From the NCBI GenBank assembly GCA_045226255.1, contig JBGVCG010000029.1, forward strand, positions 1-64,000: a stretch of 64,000 nt of DNA, written 5' to 3'. Source of the DNA: UBA1181 sp045226255. GTDB lineage: Bacteria; Bacteroidota; Bacteroidia; Bacteroidales; Paludibacteraceae. The notes under the pieces are model-generated. The model worked only from the letters and a program-made list of their open reading frames with translations, was not told where the DNA came from and ran no database searches. The position numbers and the translations under genes were made by a program. Below are positions 1 to 9,941 of the stretch, in pieces. Within the stretch, counting starts at the first letter, position 1. Each line of letters begins with the position of its first letter.

Positions 1-719
1 ATTTGCAGGCGGAGGAACGGAGCGGACCAGAAAACTGCGAACTATCTTTGCGACGGAAAAATATTGTGTATTGACTTCGCCCGAAAATTTGATGTGAAAA
101 CGCCGCAGGGGAAACAGTCAGATGGAATGGTTAGGGTACTTTTGTCCGTCATAAACAAGTGGGATTGTATGCTCCTTACTCGGTGCGGATGGTGACAACC
201 ACAGGACTAAGGCGCAATGTCGTCCAGGCATTGGAGAAAGAACCATGGGATAGCCGCCTGCCGCTGTGTTCCAGCCACGGGGGGACAACATGGGGATGTG
301 TGGACGGTCCGGACAGTACAGGGTAGGGGCTTGGCAAGGAATCCCGTCGAGGGGTCAACGGAGGTCATGGCAAGGAAGGTCCGGGATCGCACCATATCGA
401 ATCACCGGAATTTGACGTTTGCGGTGAAACTGTTCGCCTTTGGCCGATGATTTTTGATGGATATGCCGCATGACTGCAGTAATATGAAAAAATCAGATTT
501 TATCGAGCATGGAGCGTTAGGGAGGGGGAGAGAAAGTGGGAAGATAATAGATTCGGGGAAGATTTAAGTCTTCCGCTGGGAAGGGATGGTGGACAAGGAG
601 GACACAAATAGAAAGGGATTCCCATGAATTGCAGAAAAAATTGTATATTTGGAATTTGGAAAAGCGAAAGCGACAAATAGTTGTACAACGATTAACGGAT
701 CTTCAAAGAAATAGCACAT
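1..719. other. Left flank with no supported gene
   Basis: No convincing gene is seen. Reading from base 1, the frame stays open to a TGA at 193-195 with no start in the window, so it could be the tail of a gene to the left; its residues match nothing I recognise. A plus-strand ORF at 217-450 has no promoter or recognisable content. The stretch holds a TATCTTTG box (43-50), one copy of a G-rich motif found across the element (517-532) and a TATATTTG box (644-651) that fits as the -7 element of the restriction operon. Confidence 0.5.
644..651 (+). promoter_or_regulatory. Probable -7 box for the hsd operon
   Basis: TATATTTG matches the Bacteroidetes -7 consensus TAnnTTTG and lies about 70 bases before the hsdR start. 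No good -33 TTTG is visible at the usual 19-21 bp spacing, so the call rests on the -7 box and its position. Confidence 0.45.
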
Positions 720-3700
720 ATGGCAAAGATGTTTTCGGAAGCGACAAGGGTTCAGATGCCGGCGATAGTACATCTGACAAGACTTGGATATTCATATTTT
801 GGAAAGATTCATCTTGGAGACAAATCCATATACGACCAAGACACAAATATTCTGATCGAGGTTTTCAGAAGTCAGTTCGAACGGCTTAACCCAAATACAA
901 GTAAGTCATGGAGCGAGGTCCTGTCCGACATAAAGAAGGAACTGGACGATGATGATCTTGGACAACAGTTCTACAAACGACTGTTAGCTGTCTCTCCGGA
1001 GAGACTTGTCGATTTTGAAAATCCGACTAATAATGTATATCATGTCACCTCGGAGTTTACTTGTAAGAATGGGGACGATGAGTTCAGACCTGACATAACT
1101 TTATTTATCAATGGCCTGCCGCTCTGCTTCGTCGAAGTGAAGAAACCGAATAATCCTGGCGGAATGTTGGATGAAAGTAAACGGATGAATAACCAACGTT
1201 TCCCAAACAAAAAGTTTAGGCGTTTCATCAATATTACCCAATTGATGATATTCTCCAACAACATGGAGTATGACAGCAGGGGCGGTATCGTACCCATTGA
1301 GGGCGTGTTCTATTGCACCGCCGGAAAAAAACAAGCTCCATTCAATTGTTTCAGGGAAGAGAATCCCGCAAGACTACCGGAAGCGCCATATAATAAAGAC
1401 TATGCTTACAAGCAGATCGACCCGAATATCGAAAGGCAAATTTTGAAGGACTTTAATGTGCCTATGCTCAAGGATAATCCTGAGTATAACACCAATAAGG
1501 GCACATATACGCCCACAAACAGGGTCCTTACTTCCATGTGCAGTCCCGAGCGTCTGTTATATATGATTAAATACGGGATCGCATACCTACACATAGAAAG
1601 GGAGAGGGAGGACGGAACCTTGGAGAGCAGGTGCGAAAAGCATATCATGCGATACCAGCAGTTTTTCGCATCACAGATAATAAGGGATAAAATCGATAAC
1701 GGTGTGAAGAGCGGTATAGTATGGCACACGCAAGGAAGTGGCAAAACAGCTCTGACGTTCTATCTACATAGGGTTCTTTCCGATCTGTTCGCCAAACAGA
1801 ATAAAGTGGCAAAATTCTATTTTATAGTTGACAGGTTGGATTTGCTGGAGCAGGCGTCACAAGAGTTCGCCGCAAGGGGATTGAGCGTCACGACCGCGAA
1901 CAGCAAACAGGAGTTGATGGAACAATTCAGGAAGAACCAATCCCAGGAGGGAACATATGGCAAGGCAGAAATCACGGTAGTGAACATACAAAAATTCGAA
2001 GAGGATAAAGATTCCGTCACCTTGCCGAATTATGCGACCAACCTGCAACGCATATTCATCATGGATGAAGCCCATAGAGGCTACAAGCCTACGGGCTGTT
2101 TCCTGGCAAACCTATTCGGCGCCGATCCGGACGCCATTAAAATAGCTTTGACGGGAACGCCTTTGATAGGGGAGGAACGCTCAAGCTGCGCTGTGTTCGG
2201 CAACTACCTTCATACATATTACTACGACCGTTCCGTGCAGGATGGATACACCCTTAAAATCATCAGGGAGGAAATCGAAACCTCCTACAAGGATAACATC
2301 ACCAAAAAGCTGGAGAAGTTGGAAGTTCTTGTGCAGAAAGGAGAGATAAGAAAGGAACAGATAATAGAACATCCTGTATATGTAAACGCATTGCTGCGAT
2401 ATATACTTACCGATTTAAGGACCTTCAGGGCATATTATGGGGATGATACATTAGGTGGCATGATCATCTGCGAGACATCAGGTCAGGCGAAAGCCATGAT
2501 GGAACATCTGGACAAGGTTCAAACTGAATTATTGGGAGAGGGAATTCTAAAAAGGAAGATGGTGGCTGGCCTTATCCTACACGACAGCGAGGATAAGGAA
2601 ACAAGGAAGGCCATCATCAACAACTTCAAGAAGAACATGACGGTGGATATTCTCATCGTGTTCAATATGCTTCTGACGGGATTCGACGCACCAAGATTAA
2701 AGCGTCTATATTTCAGCCGTAAGGTGAAGGACCATAATCTGCTTCAGGCCATCACAAGGGTCAATCGCCCATACAAGGACATGAAGTATGGTTATCTCAT
2801 CGACTTCGCCAACATAAAGCAAAATTTCGACGCCACGAATGCAGCATATCTGAGAGAACTTAACAGGTACAACATGGACCAAGTTCCCGGCGTCGAGAAT
2901 ACCGAGACAAATCAGAACCTCCCAAGCTTGTATCAGCAAGTGATGGAAGATAAAGAATCCCTCATCGAGCAGATGAAGGAGGTTAGACAGATATTGTTCG
3001 ATTACCCGACAGACAATCTGGAGGAGTTCACGAACAAGATATCCTCCAAGGAGGACAAATGCGTCCTGATAGAATTAAAACACGCATTGGAGGTGGCGAG
3101 AGATACCATCAACATCGTTAGGAACTTCGGTGATGACGAGTTGAAGGAACAGATATCGAAGATACAAATCGGGAAGGTCCCGGAAATGCTGACAGAGGTC
3201 CAAAGGAGAATAAACCTCATCAACGAGAAGGAAGCCTTCGCAATCAGCGACGAAACCAAATTCGCCATTAATAGGGCGATGATGAACATCGAATTCGACT
3301 TTAACAACATCGGGGAGGAGGAGCTTAGAATCATCGACGGCGGATCCGAACTCAGGGAGAAATACAATAAGGCCATACAGGAGATGACGGATTCCTTTGA
3401 CAAGGATGATCCGGAATACATATCGATTGTGGAAGCTTTCCAAAAAATCTTCAAGGAACATGGCTTCCGTCCGTCAGATATGGCTCATTATAACGCTGAA
3501 AATGTAGCCATGTCCGAAATTCTCGATAGACTCAAGAGATTGAAGGAAAAAAACGAGGCAATCTTGAAGCGTTATAACGGAGATGTAAAATTCGCATACG
3601 TGCATAAACGCATCAGGGAAGAGAATGCGGCTCGAAGCGAGAAGCGTCATCCGCTAATCATATCAAAATACGACGATGATATAGTGGAAGCGCTATGCTA

Positions 3701-3908
3701 CATAAAAAATGCGGTGGACGATAAAGTATATGACAGGAACGACATCCTGAAACAAGACGCCTATTTCTCGCAGACGGTTCTGCAACAAATAGCGTTGAGC
3801 CTCCAAAAAATCAACGGAATACTTCCGACCTCAGAAGACTATAACTTCATCAAACAGAGGGTGGCGAAGCAATACGTAGACCAGTATAATCAGTATTACA
3901 GTGCATAA
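720..3908 (+). CDS. hsdR: Type I restriction enzyme, HsdR (nuclease-translocase) subunit
   Basis: This is the restriction subunit that translocates and cuts DNA when bound to the HsdM/HsdS methylase core. The PD-(D/E)xK nuclease is visible near residues 124-141 (RPD then VEVKK, with D125, E139 and K141). The helicase motor follows: QGSGKT at about residue 339, DEAH at about 448, TGTP shortly after, and a motif VI-like QAITRVNRPY. The long C-terminal half is helical and probably docks on HsdM. The 1062-residue length is normal for the EcoR124-like family. The ATG at 720 gives the family-typical start (VHLTRLGYSY near residue 17). The gene overlaps the GTG-initiated form of hsdM, so the two are co-translated. 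No key residue is missing, so it looks intact. Confidence 0.96.
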   Translation: MAKMFSEATRVQMPAIVHLTRLGYSYFGKIHLGDKSIYDQDTNILIEVFRSQFERLNPNTSKSWSEVLSDIKKELDDDDLGQQFYKRLLAVSPERLVDFENPTNNVYHVTSEFTCKNGDDEFRPDITLFINGLPLCFVEVKKPNNPGGMLDESKRMNNQRFPNKKFRRFINITQLMIFSNNMEYDSRGGIVPIEGVFYCTAGKKQAPFNCFREENPARLPEAPYNKDYAYKQIDPNIERQILKDFNVPMLKDNPEYNTNKGTYTPTNRVLTSMCSPERLLYMIKYGIAYLHIEREREDGTLESRCEKHIMRYQQFFASQIIRDKIDNGVKSGIVWHTQGSGKTALTFYLHRVLSDLFAKQNKVAKFYFIVDRLDLLEQASQEFAARGLSVTTANSKQELMEQFRKNQSQEGTYGKAEITVVNIQKFEEDKDSVTLPNYATNLQRIFIMDEAHRGYKPTGCFLANLFGADPDAIKIALTGTPLIGEERSSCAVFGNYLHTYYYDRSVQDGYTLKIIREEIETSYKDNITKKLEKLEVLVQKGEIRKEQIIEHPVYVNALLRYILTDLRTFRAYYGDDTLGGMIICETSGQAKAMMEHLDKVQTELLGEGILKRKMVAGLILHDSEDKETRKAIINNFKKNMTVDILIVFNMLLTGFDAPRLKRLYFSRKVKDHNLLQAITRVNRPYKDMKYGYLIDFANIKQNFDATNAAYLRELNRYNMDQVPGVENTETNQNLPSLYQQVMEDKESLIEQMKEVRQILFDYPTDNLEEFTNKISSKEDKCVLIELKHALEVARDTINIVRNFGDDELKEQISKIQIGKVPEMLTEVQRRINLINEKEAFAISDETKFAINRAMMNIEFDFNNIGEEELRIIDGGSELREKYNKAIQEMTDSFDKDDPEYISIVEAFQKIFKEHGFRPSDMAHYNAENVAMSEILDRLKRLKEKNEAILKRYNGDVKFAYVHKRIREENAARSEKRHPLIISKYDDDIVEALCYIKNAVDDKVYDRNDILKQDAYFSQTVLQQIALSLQKINGILPTSEDYNFIKQRVAKQYVDQYNQYYSA

Positions 3909-3918
3909 TAAATCAGAT

Positions 3919-5613
3919 ATGAGCGAACAGGATATAAAAAGCAAAACGATTGAACTCATCGACAGCCTGAAGGCCACCTGCCAGAAAGCCGGGATGGGAA
4001 ACGACGGCAACGAGTATAAAATCATCACCCAGGTTTTCTTATATAAATTCATGGCCGACAAGTTCGGTTATGAATTGAAGAAGGTGGATCTCCCCTGCGT
4101 AAAATCGATAAGGGAAGCGGGTAACAAGTGGGAGGAAGCATACGGAAAGCTATCTGACGGAGACAGAGAGATGATAAACGCCTTCCTACCTCCGGAAGTT
4201 CCGAGATTCAAATCACACCAGTTGATTTCAAACTTATGGAATCAGCAGTCAAAAGGCGATTTCGCCGCCATATTCGATCAGACAATGATAGACATCGCCA
4301 ACGACAATATCAGCATCTATTACACCAAGACAGCCCAAAACACGAAGATACCCATCTTCGAGAAACTGACGACCTTCGTCACCGACGAAGCGGAGAGAGA
4401 CAATTTCGCCAGAGCCTTGGTGGATAAATTGGCGAAGTTCACATTTGAGGATGAACTCGAAAAGTTCTCGTTCGAGGATGCCATGGAAGAGAAGTACGAC
4501 TTCTTCTCCGATATATTCGAATACCTCATCAAGGATTATAATACTGCGGGAGGAGGCAAGTACGCCGAATATTATACTCCTAAAGCGATCGCCAAAATCA
4601 TGGCGAGGCTGCTTGTCGGAGATGACGCCGATTTGCGGAACAAGGAATGCTATGATCCGAGCGCAGGTACAGGAACGCTTCTGATGGCGCTTGCGCATCA
4701 GATAGGCGAGGAGAAATGCACCATTTTCGCACAGGACATCTCCCAGCGAAGCAATAAGATGCTAAAGCTGAACCTTCTGCTGAACGGATTGGTTTCATCA
4801 TTGGACCACGCCATTCAGGGAGACACGCTGCTGGCCCCATATCATAAGAGCGACGACAATCAGACGCTGAGGCAATTCGACTTCGTGGTAAGTAATCCGC
4901 CATTCAAAATGGACTTCTCCGACACGAGAGACCAGATAGAAAGCAAATGGGGCAAATCGAGATTCTGGGCAGGTGTACCATCGATACCTACCAAAAAGAA
5001 GGAGAGCATGGCCATATACACCTGTTTCATACAGCATGTGGTCAACTCGATAGCCAAGGACGGCAAGGGAGCCATCGTCGTACCGACAGGCTTCATCACC
5101 GCCAAATCCGGTGTCGAAAACAAAATCATTCATAAATTGGTGGATGAACATATCGTTTGGGGTGTCGTGAGCATGCCAAGCAATGTGTTCGCCAACACGG
5201 GCACCAACGTATCCGTGTTGTTCTTCGACAAAACGGAAGGGAAGACAGACGATGACACAGTTATCCTTATGGACGCCTCCAAACTTGGAGTGGAATATAA
5301 GGATGCGAACGGACTAAAGAAGGTTAAACTCGTCCCTGAAGAGATAGACAAAATCGTTGTGTCATTCAGAGAAAAAAAAGCAATAGAGGACTTCTCCGTA
5401 TGCGTCAGTTACAAGGACATCAAAGAAAAAGGCTACAGTCTTTCAGCCGGACAGTACTTCGATATCAAAATCGAGTACGTGGACATAACAGAAGATGAGT
5501 TCAACAAGCGGGTGGCAGATTACAAAGCTAAGCTTTCTGCGCAGTTTGAGGAAAGCCATAAACTGGAGAATGAGATAATGAAACAACTGGATATGTTAAG
5601 CTTTAATTCATAG
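3919..5613 (+). CDS. hsdM: Type I DNA adenine methyltransferase, HsdM subunit
   Basis: This subunit N6-methylates adenine in the site chosen by HsdS, protecting host DNA. The SAM-binding motif I (DPSAGTGTLL) is near residue 245 and the catalytic NPPF motif near residue 325. An N-terminal helical HsdM domain precedes them (ITQVFLYKFMADKFGYEL). I place the start at the ATG at 3919 because it begins a family-like MSEQDIKSK sequence. An in-frame GTG at 3901 overlaps the end of hsdR and would add six residues. A separate small gene follows after 4 bases, then hsdS, all on one strand and almost certainly one operon. Length and motifs are complete. Confidence 0.95.
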   Translation: MSEQDIKSKTIELIDSLKATCQKAGMGNDGNEYKIITQVFLYKFMADKFGYELKKVDLPCVKSIREAGNKWEEAYGKLSDGDREMINAFLPPEVPRFKSHQLISNLWNQQSKGDFAAIFDQTMIDIANDNISIYYTKTAQNTKIPIFEKLTTFVTDEAERDNFARALVDKLAKFTFEDELEKFSFEDAMEEKYDFFSDIFEYLIKDYNTAGGGKYAEYYTPKAIAKIMARLLVGDDADLRNKECYDPSAGTGTLLMALAHQIGEEKCTIFAQDISQRSNKMLKLNLLLNGLVSSLDHAIQGDTLLAPYHKSDDNQTLRQFDFVVSNPPFKMDFSDTRDQIESKWGKSRFWAGVPSIPTKKKESMAIYTCFIQHVVNSIAKDGKGAIVVPTGFITAKSGVENKIIHKLVDEHIVWGVVSMPSNVFANTGTNVSVLFFDKTEGKTDDDTVILMDASKLGVEYKDANGLKKVKLVPEEIDKIVVSFREKKAIEDFSVCVSYKDIKEKGYSLSAGQYFDIKIEYVDITEDEFNKRVADYKAKLSAQFEESHKLENEIMKQLDMLSFNS

Positions 5614-5617
5614 AATA

Positions 5618-6034
5618 ATGGCCGATTGTATTTCTTTTTGGGCATCAGTACTAAGCCCAATAGTTGGAATGATTGCTATAATCGTAGCTTTGGTTACTGC
5701 AAGGAGTTCGTCAAGTGACGCAGAAAAACAAGTAAAAGCGGTTTATAATCTGTTGGATGTTTTTGTCGCATCACAAAATCCCAACATGATGGTGGCCAAA
5801 CAACAGTATGAACAGCAATTGAAGCAATTAGATGAACAAATTAAGGATGAGCTGGAAGAACTTGAAACGGTAAACCCTTTTTTCGGCATGGGTGGCGCAA
5901 GAATCGATGACATCGAATATTTGATGCATAAGAAAAACCAAAAACTGCATATTACAGAGTTGCAAGAGCAACGCCGTAAGATAGAGGAACAGTTGAATTT
6001 GATACTATCATATTTGAATAAAGCAAAAGGATAG
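5618..6034 (+). CDS. Small membrane-anchored coiled-coil protein inside the hsd operon
   Basis: I do not recognise a family. The 138-residue product starts with one hydrophobic segment (about residues 5-27, rich in I, V, A), followed by a charged Lys/Glu/Gln-rich helical region that looks like two coiled coils (residues 55-80 and 105-136). It lies 4 bases after hsdM and 4 bases before hsdS, so it is surely co-transcribed and probably co-translated with the methylase. Type I systems do not normally carry a protein here. It could tether or modulate the complex at the membrane, but that is inference from position only. Confidence 0.7.
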   Translation: MADCISFWASVLSPIVGMIAIIVALVTARSSSSDAEKQVKAVYNLLDVFVASQNPNMMVAKQQYEQQLKQLDEQIKDELEELETVNPFFGMGGARIDDIEYLMHKKNQKLHITELQEQRRKIEEQLNLILSYLNKAKG

Positions 6035-6038
6035 GGAA

Positions 6039-7301
6039 ATGGAAATGAAAAAATATAAATTAGGAGAAATAGCATCCATATATAATGGTTCTACACCTTC
6101 TACAGCTGACAAGGATAATTATGACGGAGATATTGTATGGGCTACACCCAAAGATTTGTCAGATCAACAATCCAAATGGTTTTATAAAGGTGCAAGAAAT
6201 ATAACTAAAAAGGGATTTGATAGCTGTAGTACTCAAATCATACCTGCGAACAATATTCTTATGTCATCTCGTGCTCCAATTGGACTATTTGCAATTAATA
6301 AAGTTGATTGTTGCACCAATCAAGGGTTTAAAAACATTGTTTTAGACAAATCAATTACAGACGTTGATTTCATGTACTATTTTTTAAAATATCATGTGAA
6401 AGAAATAGAGGCATTAGGGACTGGTACAACGTTTAAGGAAGTATCAAAAAAGTCATTTGAGTCATACGAAATCGAAATTCCCAACCTCAATATACAAAAG
6501 AGGATAGCTTCAATACTTTCTGCCCTTGACCAAAAAATTTACCTTAACCGTTCGATAAATCGGGATTTAGAAGCCCTCGCCAAACAGATTTACGACTACT
6601 GGTTTGTACAGTTCGACTTTCCGGATGAGAATGGGAAGCCGTATAAGTCAAGCGGGGGTAAGATGGTGTGGAATGATGATTTGAAAAGAGAAATTCCTGA
6701 AGGATGGCATGTGTCTAAAGTTGAAGAAATCGCACAAACTTATTCCGGCGGAACGCCTAATTCAACGAATGAGGATTATTATAAGGATGGCACTATCCCT
6801 TGGATTAATAGTGGAGAACTTAATAATCCGATTATTACAACAACAACAAACCATATTACGCCGTTGGGACTCGATAATTCAAGCGCAAAATTGTACCCAA
6901 CGAATACAATTCTTGTTGCGTTATATGGTGCAACAGCAGGGAAAGTCAGTTTTCTAGCCTTATCAGCTTGCTCAAATCAGGCTGTATGTGGCGTAATACC
7001 TCAAAGGGGAAGTTTGACTTTATATTTGTATCATGTCTTAACCTCAATGTACGAACGTTTTGTAACATTGAGCACGGGGTCTGCAAGAGATAATATCTCA
7101 CAAGCCACTATAAAAAGCACACAAATAATAATTCCTACAGATATGTTATTAATACAGTTTGCAAATATAGCTAATGTAATTATGCGGGAAATGGTTAATA
7201 ATCAGAAAGAGGGTGAAGAACTCATCAAGCAACGCAACGAGCTCCTTCCATTGTTGATGAACGGTCAGGTGACGGTAAATCCCGATTTATCTGTCTATTA
7301 A
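6039..7301 (+). CDS. hsdS: Type I specificity subunit HsdS, expressed copy
   Basis: HsdS reads a bipartite DNA sequence through two target recognition domains (TRDs) and assembles with two HsdM and two HsdR. TRD1 spans about residues 1-165. A conserved spacer follows (INRDLEALAKQIYDYWFVQF, about residues 172-191), then TRD2 (about 225-395) and a conserved tail (KQRNELLPLLMNGQVTVNPD). The 420-residue length is normal. A 14-bp recombination site falls in the INRDL codons (6556-6569) and an inverted copy in the NPDL codons near the stop (7276-7289), so TRD2 forms a flippable block. The start is at 6039; a second ATG lies two codons later. Transcription comes from the hsdR promoter. Confidence 0.95.
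   Translation: MEMKKYKLGEIASIYNGSTPSTADKDNYDGDIVWATPKDLSDQQSKWFYKGARNITKKGFDSCSTQIIPANNILMSSRAPIGLFAINKVDCCTNQGFKNIVLDKSITDVDFMYYFLKYHVKEIEALGTGTTFKEVSKKSFESYEIEIPNLNIQKRIASILSALDQKIYLNRSINRDLEALAKQIYDYWFVQFDFPDENGKPYKSSGGKMVWNDDLKREIPEGWHVSKVEEIAQTYSGGTPNSTNEDYYKDGTIPWINSGELNNPIITTTTNHITPLGLDNSSAKLYPTNTILVALYGATAGKVSFLALSACSNQAVCGVIPQRGSLTLYLYHVLTSMYERFVTLSTGSARDNISQATIKSTQIIIPTDMLLIQFANIANVIMREMVNNQKEGEELIKQRNELLPLLMNGQVTVNPDLSVY
6556..6569 (+). repeat. Shufflon site A (TAAATC-GG-GATTTA)
   Basis: A 14-bp site with perfect 6-bp inverted arms around an asymmetric GG centre. It encodes NRDL in the hsdS central spacer and marks the left edge of the TRD2 block. It is one of four copies (also 7276, 10976 and 11711), in alternating orientation. 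Confidence 0.85.
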
Positions 7302-7827
7302 TGGAGATTTTTTTATCGATACAGGACAAGAGGTTGGCTACTTTTTTTTGCTCTGGCAGAGACGGAATGAATACTGTGCAATCCTTTATTTTATCAGGGG
7401 AGGTATGTCTGATGCTCGTCTGTTGAGCACCGGCACTGAGTTGTGCCTTCACCAGTTGAGTCGGGAGCAGATAATAGCAAAAGCCAGAATATAGAAGTTC
7501 CTCGTTGCATTTAACAAGGCCTATATCTTGGCTTTGTATATACTTGCTTGATTCCGGTATGATTGCAGTACTACCAATCAAACCAATTGTTTGTTCCGTA
7601 AGAGGTGTTATAATATTTCCCTTTTTGAGGATAAACTCTTCTTTTACATCACCTGTGAAATATAGATTGTCCTTAGAGGTGTTCTCTTTGAATCCACCAT
7701 TTACGTAGTCAAAATGGCCTAAAGTAAGGCGTATATGTTCGCCTTCTGTTGCATAATATTCACCAGATAGGCTTGCACCTCTTGTAATGTTGAGTAGTTG
7801 ACCGAGTTTGTATTGAGTAAGTTTCAT
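7225..7827 (-). CDS. Alternative HsdS N-terminal half (TRD1-prime), currently truncated
   Basis: The 200-residue product is a second HsdS N-terminal half: MKLTQYKLGQLLNI, a TRD different from that of hsdS, then the conserved KKISINRQINRDL. Just after that spacer it runs through shufflon site B into the antisense of the hsdS 3' end, adding a meaningless tail (PSPDRSSTMEGARCVA) before stopping. After inversion between sites B and C it would join the C-terminal half at 10976 and make a full HsdS. It starts 4 bases after the PIN-domain gene, so it has a promoter that moves with it. Half-size HsdS proteins can function as dimers in some systems, so the truncated form might not be inert. Confidence 0.85.
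   Translation of the reverse strand: MKLTQYKLGQLLNITRGASLSGEYYATEGEHIRLTLGHFDYVNGGFKENTSKDNLYFTGDVKEEFILKKGNIITPLTEQTIGLIGSTAIIPESSKYIQSQDIGLVKCNEELLYSGFCYYLLPTQLVKAQLSAGAQQTSIRHTSPDKIKDCTVFIPSLPEQKKVANLLSCIDKKISINRQINRDLPSPDRSSTMEGARCVA
7276..7289 (-). repeat. Shufflon site B (inverted copy)
   Basis: The same 14-bp site as A in inverted orientation (TAAATC-CC-GATTTA on the plus strand). On the plus strand it encodes NPDL at the hsdS C-terminus; on the minus strand it encodes NRDL at the end of the alternative N-terminal half. Confidence 0.85.
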
Positions 7828-7831
7828 TTCT

Positions 7832-9910
7832 TTATTGATTTCGTTTCCGATATTCCTCCAAAGTAATCGTTTCTAACTCTTTAGGAATTATAATTTGATC
7901 CTTATAATTTTTTTCATAAACCGGATTAAAATATACATGATAAACATGTTTTATTGGGAAAATATTAACAATACCTGTTAATATAGGTATTATAATTGAT
8001 AGATTTTGTGGTATAATTTCAAAGTACGATAGCGCTATCATAAGACCTAGAACGATTAACCCCAAAATGAAGAAAATAAACGCATTACTTCTCCATTTCC
8101 CCACTTTCATATTTTTGTATTCTTCCTGACGTTTAATCTGTTCTTTGTTGAAATTATCAAATGCCTTTAGCTCTCTTGCAAGGAATTCTTTATTCTCTTC
8201 CTTTAAATTCTTATTTTCCTCTGCAATTTGAGTCACTTCACTACCAAATTTTTCTTCTTTTTCTTTTAATTCGGTAGTTTTTTTATCGTAAGTATCTTTC
8301 ATTTCCATGAATAACTTGACAGCATTCTCCAGGTTTTCTGCTCTTTTTTCTTCGAATTTTTTTTGTTCTTCAGCAATATCTTTGATTTGTTTCACAAACT
8401 CAGTAGGATTATTTTTTGCGGACTCATTTAATGAAGAGATATCTGAAAGTCGTTTATTCGCAATTCGTGTAGAAAGATAATAAACATCTTTATCGGTAAT
8501 GCTATTATCACCTACATACTTTTGAATATTATCATCTAATTCTTTTATAACACTGGTCTTAGGTAATGAAGCATTTAAAGAAAATGCGACAAGAGAATTT
8601 ATGCCTATATCAACAAAATCCGTGTTCGAAATTTGAAGGCTAGGATTGCTAAGCCATAAAATATTAAGAAGATCATCTGCTTTAATAGAAATAGGCTGGA
8701 ATCCGTTATTGCTTTGATAAATAGAATCAGGTTGTACATCTTGTTCTGAGTTATGGGTGATAGAGTTATTTAAAAACCAACAATTCACCTTCTCAAAATC
8801 CTTTATCTGTTTGTTGTTACGTTTTTCTTTTACATATACAACAGCCATTGCATCATGTAGAGCTGATTTATCTGAATTACGATATTTTCTTAGGATTTCA
8901 TAGCTATTATCATATCGTGCTTTGTTCTTTAAATTGTCGGTATGAGGTATAATATGAATCTGGAAATCATTCTCTATAGTGTTTCTTACATTATCGGATA
9001 TGCGATCTAAATCAACACTGCTTAGATTTCGTCTCTCGCATGCATTTAAAATATCTTCTTTATTTATCGTCTTAGACAATACAGCTCGACTTAGTTCTTT
9101 TGACTTGTTATTTAATAGCCATTGTATCTCATCTATCGTATCTTCTAAAAGTTCAAAGATAAAACCTAATTTTTTGCAAATCTCATACAATGTAGTACAC
9201 GTCTTTGTGGATTCTGGAGTGTTTAAATCCACAAGACTAATTATGAAATTCGTGTCAAGCAACAATGTAACATTAGTTTTAATCTCCTTAGGAGTATACT
9301 CCAAAAGAGATACTAAAAAGGATCCTAAATATAGCGATCTAAATATTTCATAAATCTCTTTTTGGGACTGAAAAAAACTGACAAATTGGGCTGCAATAGA
9401 ATCATCATGTTGTTTTGCCTTGTCTTTGTTTGCCAAATAATGCGACACCTCGATTCGATTTTTGTCTAAAAAATCAAAAATATTGGTTGGGTTATCTAAC
9501 TTTTTAGAATCACAAAAATTTTTGTATAACTGGTTAATCGCATTAATTTCATCTTCTGTCTTTTGTAATTCCTCGTCAAAATCTTCAAAAACATATTTTT
9601 CAATTGAAAAGCTATCATCATTAAATAAAATGAACTTTGATTTTTCCGTATTTACTTCCTTTGCAATTACCTTTAGTATATTACGTAATACAGGAAGAGG
9701 AATATCTATAACGAAATCATTTAAAATTTGTTCGGCTATAATGTTGATAGAATCATTTTTATATAATCCTTTTTCGTTTAGATGTTGAAGCGATTTTTTC
9801 ACTAAAGGAACAAATATGTCAAATGAGCCTTTAGCTAAATTTCCATTATTACTTATATGAGCTAGAACGCTATATGCAATAGCTCTTTTTTTTGAATCAA
9901 CAGTATCCAT
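7832..9910 (-). CDS. PIN-domain protein with coiled coil and C-terminal membrane segments
   Basis: The 692-residue protein has a central PIN-like nuclease domain: LLLDTNFIISL near residue 217 supplies the first acidic residue, and a later SALHDAMAVVYV segment looks like the third PIN motif. The N-terminal 200 residues are helical and unrecognised. Residues about 520-600 form a Lys/Glu-rich coiled coil, followed by two hydrophobic segments (about 605-655), so the enzyme is probably membrane-anchored. PIN domains usually cut RNA. The gene lies inside the invertible block of a restriction shufflon, between the recombinase and the alternative HsdS half, which suggests a defence role. A TATCTTTG box at 9926-9933 gives it its own promoter. 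I know of no exact named family. Confidence 0.75.
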   Translation of the reverse strand: MDTVDSKKRAIAYSVLAHISNNGNLAKGSFDIFVPLVKKSLQHLNEKGLYKNDSINIIAEQILNDFVIDIPLPVLRNILKVIAKEVNTEKSKFILFNDDSFSIEKYVFEDFDEELQKTEDEINAINQLYKNFCDSKKLDNPTNIFDFLDKNRIEVSHYLANKDKAKQHDDSIAAQFVSFFQSQKEIYEIFRSLYLGSFLVSLLEYTPKEIKTNVTLLLDTNFIISLVDLNTPESTKTCTTLYEICKKLGFIFELLEDTIDEIQWLLNNKSKELSRAVLSKTINKEDILNACERRNLSSVDLDRISDNVRNTIENDFQIHIIPHTDNLKNKARYDNSYEILRKYRNSDKSALHDAMAVVYVKEKRNNKQIKDFEKVNCWFLNNSITHNSEQDVQPDSIYQSNNGFQPISIKADDLLNILWLSNPSLQISNTDFVDIGINSLVAFSLNASLPKTSVIKELDDNIQKYVGDNSITDKDVYYLSTRIANKRLSDISSLNESAKNNPTEFVKQIKDIAEEQKKFEEKRAENLENAVKLFMEMKDTYDKKTTELKEKEEKFGSEVTQIAEENKNLKEENKEFLARELKAFDNFNKEQIKRQEEYKNMKVGKWRSNAFIFFILGLIVLGLMIALSYFEIIPQNLSIIIPILTGIVNIFPIKHVYHVYFNPVYEKNYKDQIIIPKELETITLEEYRKRNQ

Positions 9911-9925
9911 TTGTGTTTTTATTTA

Positions 9926-9933
9926 CAAAGATA
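9926..9933 (-). promoter_or_regulatory. -7 box of the PIN / alternative HsdS operon
   Basis: On the minus strand this reads TATCTTTG, 15 bases before the PIN gene start. It overlaps the intergenic end of the recombinase gene. Because it lies inside the invertible segment, the PIN and alternative HsdS genes keep it in either orientation. Confidence 0.6.
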
Positions 9934-9941
9934 ATGAAAGT

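Noticed and set aside
217..450. Plus-strand 77-residue open frame in the left flank
   Set aside because: No promoter, no recognisable content, and an overlapping open frame on the other strand; looks like chance.
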